In this document: in pieces, positions 7,119 to 16,277 of the stretch
Numbering within the stretch: the first letter of the stretch is position 1
How the letters are laid out: every line of letters begins with the position of its first letter
Assembly (NCBI GenBank): GCA_040767605.1
Contig: JAXGOI010000001.1
Location: 806,001-870,000, forward strand
Direction of reading: 5' to 3'
Length of the DNA stretch: 64,000 bases
Source: JAXGOI01 sp040767605
GTDB taxonomy: Bacteria > Bacillota > Dehalobacteriia > UBA4068
Notes under the pieces: generated by a model
What the model saw: the letters and a program-made list of their open reading frames with translations, nothing else
Told to the model about the DNA's origin: nothing
Database searches by the model: none
Translations under genes and position numbers: made by a program

Positions 7119-9967
7119 AGCATATTTACAAAAATCCCTACTATTTGGGGGTCAAATTCAGTCCCCGCCCTTTCAATAATATAGGCCAGGGCATCCTGAG
7201 CCTTTACGGGCTTTGGCATATATTGCCCCTCCAGACATCTATCGTAGCTTTGGGCTATGGAAATTATTCTTGCAAATAAGGGAATTTCCTCCCCTTTTAA
7301 GCCTTTGGGGTGGCCGCTGCCGTCCCAATGCTCATGATGATTTAAAACAGCCTCGGCCAAATCTATGGTATTATCAAAGAAATGCAGTATTCTGTAGCCT
7401 ACAACAGAATATTTCTTTAAATCCCTAACAACCTGGGGGGGAAGTGTGCTTTTTTGCTTTTCCGTTTTTTCCGCCAAGGCAATTTTGCCTATATTATGCA
7501 AATAACCGGCCTCTTTAAGCCTGCAAATTTTATCCTCAGAAAGCATTAATTCCCGGCCTACTTTCCCGCATAATTCGCTGACCCTTTCCGAATGGCCCTT
7601 CTCTTTAGAATTACTCTCATGCAAATCATTAATAATAGATTTAACCGCATTACCTTTAGCGCTTTCCCTCTCTAAGGCTTTGGCTAAATACATTCTTTCT
7701 TCGGCGTGAGCTAAAACATCGGTAATACTCTCCTGTTTTGTTTCCTTTGTGGCAACCCCCATGGAAATACTGCCTTTTATTGCATTAGTCTGCACATTTG
7801 CAAACTCTTCATTTATTCTCGCAATTATTTTTTTAGCCTCTTTGCCGGTGCTTTTAGGCAAAAGCAAAAGGAATTCATCCCCGCCCCAGCGGGCAATTAT
7901 ATCATCGGCCCGGCAAGAGCTTTGCATTACCTGGGCCACCTTTTGCAAAAGCAAATCCCCAAAGGCATGGCCGTAAATATCATTGGTTAATTTAAGCCCG
8001 TTAACATCCCCGATAATAATGGAAATAGGGAGGTTCCTCTCGGTATCCAGCCTTTTCATCTCTTCTTCAAAAAATCTTCTGTTATACAGGCCGGTTAAAG
8101 AATCATGAAAGCTTAAATATTCGATTTTTTCCCTTTGAGCCTTTTTATCGGAAATATCTCTGAAAACCAAAACAACACCCATGGTTTCCCCGGCTTCATT
8201 TTTAATGGGGGCGGCGCTGTCCTCCAAATAATATTTTACCCCTGTTTTGGAGGTAAGAATAACATTATCTCCCATTTCCTGAATTTTATCTGTTTTAATA
8301 ACCTCATTAATGGGGTCTATTATTCTGTTATTATTTATATTTTTGCTGCCCTCCGCATTTTCATGGCCGATAATAAATATTTCTTTATAATCCCTGCCCA
8401 GGGCCTCTTCCAGGCTCCAGCCGGTAATATTTTGGGCTACGGTATTAAGCATTTCCACCTTGCCGGTTTTATCTACAACCATAACCCCGTCGCCGATGGA
8501 TATTAAAGTTTGCAAATATTTGCTTCTTTCCAGAGATAATTTATTTTGAGCGTTCTGGCGTTCAACATCGCTCCAAACCCCCACCATTAAAAGATTAACC
8601 TCATAAATATCGTTTTCATCATAGCCGGTGGGGCTATTGGCAAGGCCTACCACGGCAACAACTTTTTTATCCACAATAATCGGTACCGCGGCATAGTTTT
8701 TAATTTCAAGGTGCCCCTTGGGAAAGCCCCTTTTATGAGGGATATATTCCTTAAAATCATTAATAAACATGGGCTTACGCTGCATAAGAACATCTTCCCA
8801 AATGCCTATTTCCCCTTGATGATATTTATTGTGCTCCTCATCTACACGGCATTTTTCTTCAACACCCTTTGAGCGTGAATTAAGCACAAATTCCTGCTTT
8901 TTCTCATCGTATAAAAATATATACCCATGCCGGCTTTTGGTAAGCTTAAGGGCCTCATGCATTGTATAATCCAATTGCTCCTGGCGGCTTTTAAAGCTGC
9001 GGTTAAACATATCCAAAAGCACTTCGTTGCGGTATATGGCCTGAGCCTGCTTTTTTTTATGCTCCCTTTGCTGGGTAATATCCTTAATATAAGCGCCGAC
9101 GCCGTTTTTGCCGTTTAACATTTTCACCGGGAAGCTGGTAATACTATAGGCCTTGGAATATCTTTCTATTTCTTCCTCAATAATCTCCTGTTTCTCTAAT
9201 ACGGCCAAATCCAGCTTTCTGCGCTCTGCGGCGGATTCTTCCTGATACAAATCATAATCATCTAAGCCGATAATTTCCTGAGCCGTCATGGATAAATAAT
9301 CGGCATAGGCTTTATTTACAAAAACATATTTAAAGTTTTCGTCTTTTAAATAGGTCATGGAATTATCCGCATCAAAAAATGTTCTTCTTAAATCGGCGGC
9401 ATTCTCCAATTCGCTATTGCTTATTTTTAATCTTCTATAGTTTGATATTAAAATAAATAAAAGCATAAGAAAAATAGTGGCGGCTAAAATGACAAAAACC
9501 TCAAAAAGAGTGGCAATTCTTTCTTCTTTTTCTTCTAAAATTGCTTTTATTGTAGCGTCGTATACAATTGTAAATAAGAGCTCCCTGCCTCCTAAATTTA
9601 CCGGGTAGGAGAATAATTCCACATTTAAGTTTTCGCCGCTTGCTAGGCGGTGAATAAATTTAAAATAGTTTCTGTCTTCCTCTTTGGCTAAATTCATTTC
9701 TTTACGGGCCTCATTGGCTCCCAAAGAGTTTATTTGTTTAATATTCATATTTTCCAATTCCGCCTTGGAATAGCCGTAAAAATCCCCGGCGGCATTATTG
9801 GCATAAACAATTTCTCCCGATATCGGATCGGTAAGGAGGATTACCGCCCCATGCTGGTCAAATAATTCCGTAAAGCTTTCCTCTACTGAAAAATCCTCGG
9901 CAAGGGCCAGGGGAGAAATAAAAAAGCATGCTAAAATTATTATGAATATCTTAAGATATTTCCCCAT
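7094..9967 (-). CDS. Membrane-bound PAS-GAF-PAS-GGDEF-HD signalling protein
   Basis: 957 residues. A signal-like segment (YLKIFIIILACFFISPLALA) leads to an extracytoplasmic PAS domain (~30-140), then a transmembrane helix (~150-172), a second PAS (~192-300), GAF (~325-465), a third PAS (~485-610), GGDEF (~620-775) and a C-terminal HD domain of HD-GYP type (~785-955). The GGDEF signature (near 695-699) is intact and preceded by RxxD (RADD), a potential product-inhibition site, so di-GMP synthesis is plausible. The HD domain is degenerate: the HD pair is HN (824-825) and GYP reads GHP, so phosphodiesterase activity is doubtful. It probably senses an extracellular and a cytoplasmic cue and adjusts cyclic di-GMP. 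Monocistronic; AAAGGAGT precedes the ATG. Confidence 0.9.
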   Translation of the reverse strand: MGKYLKIFIIILACFFISPLALAEDFSVEESFTELFDQHGAVILLTDPISGEIVYANNAAGDFYGYSKAELENMNIKQINSLGANEARKEMNLAKEEDRNYFKFIHRLASGENLNVELFSYPVNLGGRELLFTIVYDATIKAILEEKEERIATLFEVFVILAATIFLMLLFILISNYRRLKISNSELENAADLRRTFFDADNSMTYLKDENFKYVFVNKAYADYLSMTAQEIIGLDDYDLYQEESAAERRKLDLAVLEKQEIIEEEIERYSKAYSITSFPVKMLNGKNGVGAYIKDITQQREHKKKQAQAIYRNEVLLDMFNRSFKSRQEQLDYTMHEALKLTKSRHGYIFLYDEKKQEFVLNSRSKGVEEKCRVDEEHNKYHQGEIGIWEDVLMQRKPMFINDFKEYIPHKRGFPKGHLEIKNYAAVPIIVDKKVVAVVGLANSPTGYDENDIYEVNLLMVGVWSDVERQNAQNKLSLERSKYLQTLISIGDGVMVVDKTGKVEMLNTVAQNITGWSLEEALGRDYKEIFIIGHENAEGSKNINNNRIIDPINEVIKTDKIQEMGDNVILTSKTGVKYYLEDSAAPIKNEAGETMGVVLVFRDISDKKAQREKIEYLSFHDSLTGLYNRRFFEEEMKRLDTERNLPISIIIGDVNGLKLTNDIYGHAFGDLLLQKVAQVMQSSCRADDIIARWGGDEFLLLLPKSTGKEAKKIIARINEEFANVQTNAIKGSISMGVATKETKQESITDVLAHAEERMYLAKALERESAKGNAVKSIINDLHESNSKEKGHSERVSELCGKVGRELMLSEDKICRLKEAGYLHNIGKIALAEKTEKQKSTLPPQVVRDLKKYSVVGYRILHFFDNTIDLAEAVLNHHEHWDGSGHPKGLKGEEIPLFARIISIAQSYDRCLEGQYMPKPVKAQDALAYIIERAGTEFDPQIVGIFVNMLKRELKKN

Positions 9968-10440
9968 ACAGCATACTCCTTTTTATAATAACAAGGGGCT
10001 TTAAATTTAATCTGTTAAAAGTTAATTATTTGTTTTTTAAGCCTGTATAAAAATAATCGCTTTTATTTAAACTCCGGTATTTATAGTTTGGGCTCTTATA
10101 TTACAATGCAAAACAGGCCCTGCCGGTAAACATTACCGCAAGCCTTACTTTGGCTGCCTATTTTACCTGCCGGCCTAATGCCCGCTTTTTGGGGCTTAAT
10201 TATACAAATTGCGGATGATTCTTTTTTAAGCACAATAAATAAATCTCATCTAGCTATATTGCAAATGCCTGTTATGTATTTAGGACGATAATGAGTACTA
10301 CTTTCGACAAGGCAAAGAAATATCCTTTACCTTTTGCCTTTACGGCCTAGTAAATTGTAAAAACCTAATATGGTTTTTTAAAGAGGTCTTTAAGCATACT
10401 TACATTTTAAAAAGCGCCGCCTATATTGCCTCGCCCAAAT
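9968..10440. other. Long non-coding spacer with a possible structured RNA
   Basis: No convincing ORF on either strand. Between 10115 and 10176 three helices can be drawn: AGGCC/GGCCT enclosing CGGTAA/TTACCG and AGCC/GGCT, and the octamer CCTGCCGG occurs twice (near 10119 and 10166). A further 8-bp inverted repeat (AAGGCAAA with TTTGCCTT) spans about 10314-10345. I could not match these to the c-di-GMP or any other riboswitch I know, although the position is upstream of a GGDEF gene. Confidence 0.3.
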
Positions 10441-10449
10441 ACAGCATAA

Positions 10450-10483
10450 AAAACCGGCCCCCAGTTTTATGGGGGCCGGTTTT
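10450..10483. terminator. Strong bidirectional terminator
   Basis: A 13-bp perfect stem (AAAACCGGCCCCC at 10450-10462, its complement at 10471-10483) with an 8-nt loop and T runs, located just after the phosphoglycerate mutase gene. Confidence 0.8.
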
Positions 10484-10524
10484 AATACCCGCTATGCGGG
10501 AAGATTTTTATTTAAGCCAAAACC

Positions 10525-11736
10525 TCAGGCCTTTTTAAAAAACAGCTTAGAGAGATCTTCGCCTTTTTCTAAAAAAAGGCCGGTTTTAGCGCAATTAGCC
10601 TCGGAATAATAATCTCCTTTATATTCTTTAGTTGAATCATAAAGCATAAAAGGCACCGGGTTTGCGCTATGGGTTCTAATACTGATGGGAGTATAATGGT
10701 CCGGCAAAATAAGCATTTTAAAATCCAGCTTTTCCTTAGCCAATTCCTCCGCAATATATTTAACCACAATTTCATCAATGATTTCAATAGATTTTATTTT
10801 ATCTTTTAAATCCCCCTGATGAGAGCTTTCATCCGGAGCCTCAAAATGCAGAAAAACAAAATCCCCGCCGGAAATCAACTCATTAACTGCCCCCTCCGCT
10901 TTGCCTTTAAAATTTGTATGTATGGTTCCCGTGGCGTTTTCAATTTCAATAACCTTAAGCCCGGCCAAAACCCCAATACCCTTAATTAAATCAACAGCGG
11001 AGATAACAGCCCCTTTAACGCCAAATTTTTTAGAGTATTCCTCTAAAAGGGGCTTTTTGCCCTCGCCCCAAATACTTATGGCATTGGCGGGGTTTTTGCC
11101 CTGGGCTTTTCTTTTAAGGTTTAAGGGGTGGTTTTTTAAAATATTATGGCATTTTTTTTGAATTTCAAATATAGTGCCGCCAATTTCTCCCCCAGGCAAA
11201 TTATCCTTAATTTTTTTACCTAAAAAATCATGGGGGGGAACAAGGCTCACATTTAGGGAGCCGTTTTTCATTACAATTAAATTCCGGTAGCTGGTGCCTA
11301 AATAAATACTAAAAATATCATTATTTATAACGGGTTTAATAGCTTCCAGTAAAACAGCGGAATCCTCCGTCGGTAAATCCCCCGCGCTATGATCCAGCAT
11401 GGTTTTTTCTAAATAATTTTCTTCATCTTCAGAGACGGTAACAAAATTGCATCTGAATGTTATATCGGTATTTTGCAATTCTATGCCAATGCTGGCGGCC
11501 TCCAGGGGAGAGCGCCCCGTATGGCAAAGCTTTGGGTCATAACCGAGAGCGCTTAGATTAGCCACATCGCTGCCGGCCGTCATGCCGTCGGGTATTGTTT
11601 TGCATAAACCTAAAATAGATTTTTGGCTGAGCTTATCAATAGCTTTTGTATCGGCATACTCCAGAGGTGTTTTACCCCCCAGCTCGGCAAGGGGCAAATC
11701 CCCCGCGCCGTCCATTAAAACGGTAATATACTTCAT
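10525..11736 (-). CDS. apgM: Cofactor-independent phosphoglycerate mutase, archaeal (ApgM) type
   Basis: 403 residues, the usual length of this family. It interconverts 3- and 2-phosphoglycerate in glycolysis without 2,3-bisphosphoglycerate, in the cytoplasm. It belongs to the alkaline phosphatase superfamily: MKYITVLMDGAGDLP holds the first metal-binding Asp, GMTAGSDVANLSALGYDP holds the nucleophile Ser region, and the C-terminal DDGSSH-like segment HFEAPDESSHQGD and DHYTPISIRTHSANPVPF carry further metal ligands. Bacterial members have sometimes been annotated as a proposed homoserine kinase; nothing here supports that over the mutase role. ATG start with GGAGA. Monocistronic. Confidence 0.88.
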   Translation of the reverse strand: MKYITVLMDGAGDLPLAELGGKTPLEYADTKAIDKLSQKSILGLCKTIPDGMTAGSDVANLSALGYDPKLCHTGRSPLEAASIGIELQNTDITFRCNFVTVSEDEENYLEKTMLDHSAGDLPTEDSAVLLEAIKPVINNDIFSIYLGTSYRNLIVMKNGSLNVSLVPPHDFLGKKIKDNLPGGEIGGTIFEIQKKCHNILKNHPLNLKRKAQGKNPANAISIWGEGKKPLLEEYSKKFGVKGAVISAVDLIKGIGVLAGLKVIEIENATGTIHTNFKGKAEGAVNELISGGDFVFLHFEAPDESSHQGDLKDKIKSIEIIDEIVVKYIAEELAKEKLDFKMLILPDHYTPISIRTHSANPVPFMLYDSTKEYKGDYYSEANCAKTGLFLEKGEDLSKLFFKKA

Positions 11737-11941
11737 ATACTCTCCTTAGCAATCCTTAATTTATTTAAAGCATAAGCTTTAATATCTCTAATTTAATATT
11801 AAAAATTATATCATATTGCCTTTTTATTATCAAACGCGGATATATAAAAATTAGGCCTATTTTTAGCAGCTCTTTACTCTAAAAAGCCGGCGTTTTTTAA
11901 TAGGGGCTAAAAACAGCCCTCCTTTAAAAATTTAATTAAAG

Positions 11942-14572
11942 CTATTCTGTTTTAAATGTTCTTTGCAAAAACTTAATGAATTCAACCAGGGGAATAATAC
12001 TTAAGGCCAAAGCCATAGAAATAAAATACTCTTTAAAAGAAATAGGGGTAAAGCCGAAAGCCGACATTAAAAATGGCACGGATATTACCGTTGTTGTTAA
12101 AAGCAGGGCAATAGCGGCAGCGCCCCAAAGCCAATAATTTTCCTCCTTCAGGCTGAAAAGAGAACCCCGCTGGGAGCGCATATTAAAGGAATGGAAAATT
12201 TCCGCCATGGAGAGGGTTAAAAAAGCCATGGTTATACCATCGGCGCTGTTTGTGGCCTCCCAAACTCCTGCCTCTACATAATGGCCGATAAAATAGGCCG
12301 CCAATGTTAAAATACTTACCAATATACCCTGATAAATTGTATCTGCGCCGATTCCCCCGGAAAAAATCCCGGCTTTTGGGTCCCGGGGGGGCTTTTTCAT
12401 GGCATCGGCCTCGCCCTTTTCCATACCTAAAGCCAAGGCCGGCAGGCTGTCTGTAATTAAATTTATCCAAAGTAAGTGAACAGGTAAAAGAATCGTAAAC
12501 CCTAAGATAGTGGCAACAAAAATACTTATAACCTCACTTAAATTAGAGGCTAAAAGGAATTGCACGGTTTTACGGATATTGGCATAAATTTTTCGGCCTT
12601 CCTCAACTGCGGAAACAATAGTGGCAAAATTATCATCGGCCAAAATAATATCCGCCACATTTTTAGTAACATCCGTACCGGTAATCCCCATGCCTACGCC
12701 GATATCCGCGGCTTTAATACTGGGAGCATCATTAACTCCGTCCCCGGTCATGGCGGTAATTTTACCCCGCTTTTTCCAGGCATTAACAATTCTTACTTTA
12801 TGCTCCGGCTGAACCCGGGCAAATACTCTGTATTTATCAATTAAGCTATCCAATTCCTGGTCGGATAAATCATTTAAGGCCTGCCCCATAATGGCCTGGG
12901 AGGCATCTTGAATAAGCCCCAGCTCTTTACCTATGGCAACAGCGGTATCAATATGGTCTCCCGTTATCATAATTGCGGTAATTCCGGCCTCATTGCATTT
13001 TTCAACGGCGGCCTTAACCTCCGGGCGGATGGGGTCAATCATACCGTAAAGACCCAGAAAAACCAAATCCCTCTCAAGCCCGGCAGGGTCGCAGGCGGTG
13101 GGGATTTCCCCATAGTAACGGCAGGCGGCGCCTAAAACCCGCAGGGCTTTGCCTGTCATTTCTCTATTCTTTTCCCTTACCTCTTCCCTTAATTTATCCG
13201 TAAGCAATAATTTACCCCGGGGGGTTAAAATATGGCTGCAGTTTTTCAGTATTTCATCCGGGGCCCCCTTGGTATATTGAATAAAACCGCCGCCGCTATT
13301 ATGAATGGTAGACATCATCTTCCGATTAGAATCAAAAGGCGCCTCCCCCACCCGGGGGTTGGTCTTTTTAAGCTCGTTTTTATTTATTTGCAATTTATAT
13401 GCATAATTAACCAGGGCGCATTCCGTAGGCTCGCCAATGGCACTTTTAGTATCCTCATCCAGCTCGGCATCGGTGCAAAGGCACATGGCTTTGGCCAGCA
13501 AGGCATCATCCGCCCCAAAGGTATCCACAACCGTCATTTTATTTTGCGTAAGGGTTCCGGTTTTATCCGAGCAGATAATTTGAGCGCAGCCTAAAGTTTC
13601 TACCGCGGTAAGCCTGCGGATAATTGCATTGCGCCGCGACATTTTTGTAACGCCTATAGATAAAACTATGGTAACAACGGCAACCAGCCCCTCGGGGATT
13701 GCGGCCACAGCCAGGCTTATAGCCAGCATAAATGTATTTAAAATAACTTCGGTAGAAATTTCTCCCGCTTTTAAAACCCCTACGCCGAAAATAATAATAC
13801 AAATAGCCAATACCAGCCAGGTTAAAGTTTTACTTAAAGCGGATAGCTTTAGCTGCAGCGGGGTCTTTTCATCTTTGGCCTGAATTAAGGCATCGGCAAT
13901 TTTACCCATTTGAGTATCCATACCGGTTGCGCAAATAACGGCTTTCCCCCTGCCGTACACAACGGTGCCGCCCATATAAAGCATATTTTTTCTGTCTCCC
14001 AGGGCAATATTGCCTGATTCTTTAATGGCCTGGGAGGTTTTGGATACAGGTACGGATTCCCCCGTTAAGGCGGCCTCCTCCACCCGGAGGGAGGCGCATT
14101 CTATTATCCTGGCATCGGCAGGCACGGCATCCCCGGCCTCCAATAAAATAATATCCCCGCAGACTAAATCCTCACTTTTTATAAAAGAGATTTTACCCCC
14201 CCGTAAAACCTTAGTCATGGCGGCGGTCATAGTTTTTAAGGCCTCAATGGCCTCTTCCGCCTTGCTTTCCTGCACTACCCCAAGAACGGAATTAAGGATA
14301 ACCACAAAAAGGATTATAAAAACATCGGCAAAGGATTCCCCCGAATAGGCGGAGGTTATTCCGGATAAAAGGGCGGCGGCTAAAAGCACAATAATCATAG
14401 GGTCTGTAAGCTGGATTATAAAACGCTTAATAAGGCTTGTTTTTTTCGCCTCAATAAGCTTATTTTTGCCGTTAAGAGCAAGGCGCTTTTGAGCCTCGGC
14501 TTCAGAAATACCTTCGGGGTTACTCTTTAAGGCCCGCATAACATTTTCTTTTTCTTCAGAAAAAAAATCCAT
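11942..14572 (-). CDS. P2-type cation-transporting ATPase (Ca2+/Mn2+ type)
   Basis: 876 residues with the complete P2 architecture: N-terminal cation-ATPase domain, TGES actuator motif, DKTGTLTQNKMTV phosphorylation site, MITGD and MTGDGVNDAPSIKAADIGVGMG hinge motifs, and C-terminal membrane domain. Membrane motifs IPEGLVAV (M4) and NLITDSLPALALGMEKGE (M6) are those of SERCA-like Ca2+ pumps, which may also carry Mn2+. It should expel the cation from the cytoplasm. The upstream riboswitch-like leader of the yybP-ykoY class points to manganese as the physiological signal and perhaps the cargo, as known for related pumps in lactic acid bacteria and streptococci. Monocistronic; GGGAGGAGA precedes the ATG. 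Confidence 0.93.
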   Translation of the reverse strand: MDFFSEEKENVMRALKSNPEGISEAEAQKRLALNGKNKLIEAKKTSLIKRFIIQLTDPMIIVLLAAALLSGITSAYSGESFADVFIILFVVILNSVLGVVQESKAEEAIEALKTMTAAMTKVLRGGKISFIKSEDLVCGDIILLEAGDAVPADARIIECASLRVEEAALTGESVPVSKTSQAIKESGNIALGDRKNMLYMGGTVVYGRGKAVICATGMDTQMGKIADALIQAKDEKTPLQLKLSALSKTLTWLVLAICIIIFGVGVLKAGEISTEVILNTFMLAISLAVAAIPEGLVAVVTIVLSIGVTKMSRRNAIIRRLTAVETLGCAQIICSDKTGTLTQNKMTVVDTFGADDALLAKAMCLCTDAELDEDTKSAIGEPTECALVNYAYKLQINKNELKKTNPRVGEAPFDSNRKMMSTIHNSGGGFIQYTKGAPDEILKNCSHILTPRGKLLLTDKLREEVREKNREMTGKALRVLGAACRYYGEIPTACDPAGLERDLVFLGLYGMIDPIRPEVKAAVEKCNEAGITAIMITGDHIDTAVAIGKELGLIQDASQAIMGQALNDLSDQELDSLIDKYRVFARVQPEHKVRIVNAWKKRGKITAMTGDGVNDAPSIKAADIGVGMGITGTDVTKNVADIILADDNFATIVSAVEEGRKIYANIRKTVQFLLASNLSEVISIFVATILGFTILLPVHLLWINLITDSLPALALGMEKGEADAMKKPPRDPKAGIFSGGIGADTIYQGILVSILTLAAYFIGHYVEAGVWEATNSADGITMAFLTLSMAEIFHSFNMRSQRGSLFSLKEENYWLWGAAAIALLLTTTVISVPFLMSAFGFTPISFKEYFISMALALSIIPLVEFIKFLQRTFKTE

Positions 14573-14594
14573 ATGGTTCTCCTCCCATTATCCA

Positions 14595-14626
14595 AAACAA
14601 AAAGTACAGCCGTAAAAACTGTACTT
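14595..14626 (-). terminator. Intrinsic terminator in the leader of the P-type ATPase gene
   Basis: The 8-bp stem AAGTACAG/CTGTACTT (14602-14609 and 14619-14626) is followed on the minus strand by a U-rich tract (14595-14603). It sits between the riboswitch-like aptamer and the ATPase start, as expected for the expression platform. The segment GTACAG also occurs in the aptamer's 3' flank, so alternative pairing is possible. Confidence 0.75.
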
Positions 14627-14639
14627 GAGTTAAAAAAAG

Positions 14640-14746
14640 ACTCTGCACAGCGTTTACTGTACATGAGTCTGGTTCATTAAGGTAAGCCAGGCCAAAAAGC
14701 CAGTGCTGTTGACTTACCGCGCTTAGGCGCGAACTACTCCCCCATG
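14640..14746 (-). promoter_or_regulatory. yybP-ykoY-like (Mn2+-sensing) riboswitch
   Basis: On the minus strand the element opens with GGGGGAGTAG (14734-14743), the hallmark of the yybP-ykoY class. A GC-rich hairpin (CGCGCC/GGCGCG-like, ~14720-14732), an AAGTCAACA segment, a GGCTTTTTGGCC hairpin and a closing AATGAACCAGACTC region follow. CATG at 14744 and 14662 can close P1. The class senses Mn2+ and turns on Mn exporters. Its place between a good promoter and a terminator, ahead of a P2-type ATPase, supports the call. I judged it by eye, without a covariance-model search. Confidence 0.8.
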
Positions 14747-14760
14747 CTTATATTTTCCTC

Positions 14761-14789
14761 AAGATACCATAATTTTATTTAATTGTCAA
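14761..14789 (-). promoter_or_regulatory. Sigma-A-type promoter of the riboswitch-ATPase transcript
   Basis: Minus-strand -35 TTGACA (14784-14789), 17-bp spacer, -10 TATCTT (14761-14766). The predicted transcript start falls a few bases before the riboswitch. Confidence 0.8.
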
Positions 14790-14834
14790 ATTCTTCTTGC
14801 CTTATAGATTCTAAGGGGCTGAGGTTTTTAAAAA

Positions 14835-15771
14835 TTATTTGCGCAAATAATCTTTAAAATCCTGCGCTAAATTCCCCTTTACCGTTTTATTAAAATCAGT
14901 ATTTTTATCTTTTTCATAAAGGGCGGCTTTTGCGGCTAAATCATTTAAATTATACCCCTCTTTAATGATAATAAATTTGGCCATACCCGGTGTAAGGGCT
15001 TTAAGAGGGCATTTATATATGCATTTTAAGCACATTTGGCATTTATAGGCAAATTTAGGCCTGCCTCCGGCCATAATTATATTGCCCGAAGGGCAGTTTT
15101 GAGCGCAGAGCCCGCATCCGTTACAGCTATTCTGTACCTTAATAAATTTGCCCCAAAGGCGGGCCGAAGGTTTTTCCATTTCCCCCAAAAGAGAAAATAC
15201 TCTGTCTCTTATAAAAGGCCTGTTTCTTTTTTTTACTCCGGAAAGGATTTCGCAAACGGCCTTGTTTACCTTGGCGGGTAAAACAGATAAAAGCATAATT
15301 GCCAAAGATTCTTCCGTAGCAAAGGCAAAATTAGAAGGCATAATAAGCATGGATTCATACACAATATTATAGCCCTTGGCGGCCAGTTTTTTTATACTCC
15401 TTAGGCGGGAAGCCGTATTGGGGGAAACCTCCCCCCCCGCCGGAAACGGCAATTACCGCCGCATCAATACCATTTACGGCTTTCAGGCTTTTTATCCATT
15501 TATAAACCCCTGCCGGGGCATTAAAAGCATGCACCGGGAAAATTAAAATAAGCAGGTCAAAATCATCACAATCCTCCCCCGGAGCATTTGTGATTTTTTC
15601 AAGCCGGGCTAAGCAGCCTTTTTCTTCAAGCTTTTCTGAAAAATTCCACGCTGCCAGGGCCGAGCCCCCGGTACCGGAATAATAGGCTATTTTTATTTTG
15701 GAATATTTACCCAAGGCATGGCCCCCTTTGAGTTTTGTTTTTAATAAACAAGCCTCCCTTAATTTTACCAT
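14835..15771 (-). pseudogene. EFR1-like flavodoxin-ferredoxin protein, interrupted by a frameshift at a G8 run
   Basis: Two overlapping frames together make one protein of about 310 residues. The 5' frame (15771 down to 15367) holds a flavodoxin-like domain with the FMN phosphate loop YYSGTGGSALAA and the strand LLILIFPVHAFNAPAG. The 3' frame (15452 down to 14835) continues it (EVSPNTASRLRSIKKLAAKG) and ends in two ferredoxin clusters, CNGCGLCAQNC and CQMCLKCIYKC. The switch point is a run of eight C on the plus strand (15431-15438); seven would restore one frame. It may be a true pseudogene, a phase-variable gene or a sequencing error. The start may be the TTG near 15714, behind GGGGG, rather than the ATG at 15771. 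An intact protein would be a cytoplasmic electron carrier. Confidence 0.82.
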
Positions 15772-15962
15772 GGTTCAGGCAGTATAAAAAGCCATAAATT
15801 CCCTCTATTTAAGGGCTTTTAAGGCAAATTCCTCGAGGATAGCACTTTAAAAAAAATATTTTAATATATAAGGGAAAATAATTGGCTTTAGAATTTTGCA
15901 GCAATTTAGGCGCTTATCTTAAAAACTACTAAAAGGAAAAGGTATATTTAGCCGAAACTATT

Positions 15963-16223
15963 TTATCTTCCCTTATGCTCATAATAAAAAGCCCGCAATT
16001 CTGATTTGGTTTTTTCATCCAGATTATGCCAGCGCAATCCCTGAAGGGCCCCTTCTAGGGCCGAAAGCCGCATAATACAGGCGGAAGGGTCCCGGGATAA
16101 TATCTTCAGCCAAGCCCCGCGGCTGCCCAGGCTCCGCAAATCCTCCACGGTTTTAACGCCGACTTCTGCTAGTTGTGCTTCCAGCTTTTCCCCAATATTC
16201 GGCAGTTTTCTTAATTCGCCCAT
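15963..16223 (-). CDS. TfoX C-terminal domain protein
   Basis: 86 residues consisting only of the TfoX_C helix-hairpin-helix-like domain: ELRKLPNIGEKLEAQLAEVG, then VKTVEDLRSLGSRGAWLKIL. In TfoX/Sxy this domain is fused to an N-terminal domain that activates competence. Stand-alone copies are common in Firmicutes and have no assigned role, so competence control should not be assumed. ATG start behind AGGAGG. Confidence 0.85.
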   Translation of the reverse strand: MGELRKLPNIGEKLEAQLAEVGVKTVEDLRSLGSRGAWLKILSRDPSACIMRLSALEGALQGLRWHNLDEKTKSELRAFYYEHKGR

Positions 16224-16277
16224 TGTAAACCTCCTAAGTTTTTAATCCGTACCCCTAAGGCATAAACAAACACCCTG

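Noticed and set aside
9968..10524. c-di-GMP riboswitch upstream of the GGDEF gene
   Set aside because: Hairpins are present, but the conserved GCAAA and GACGCAAAGCC blocks of the class I aptamer are absent.
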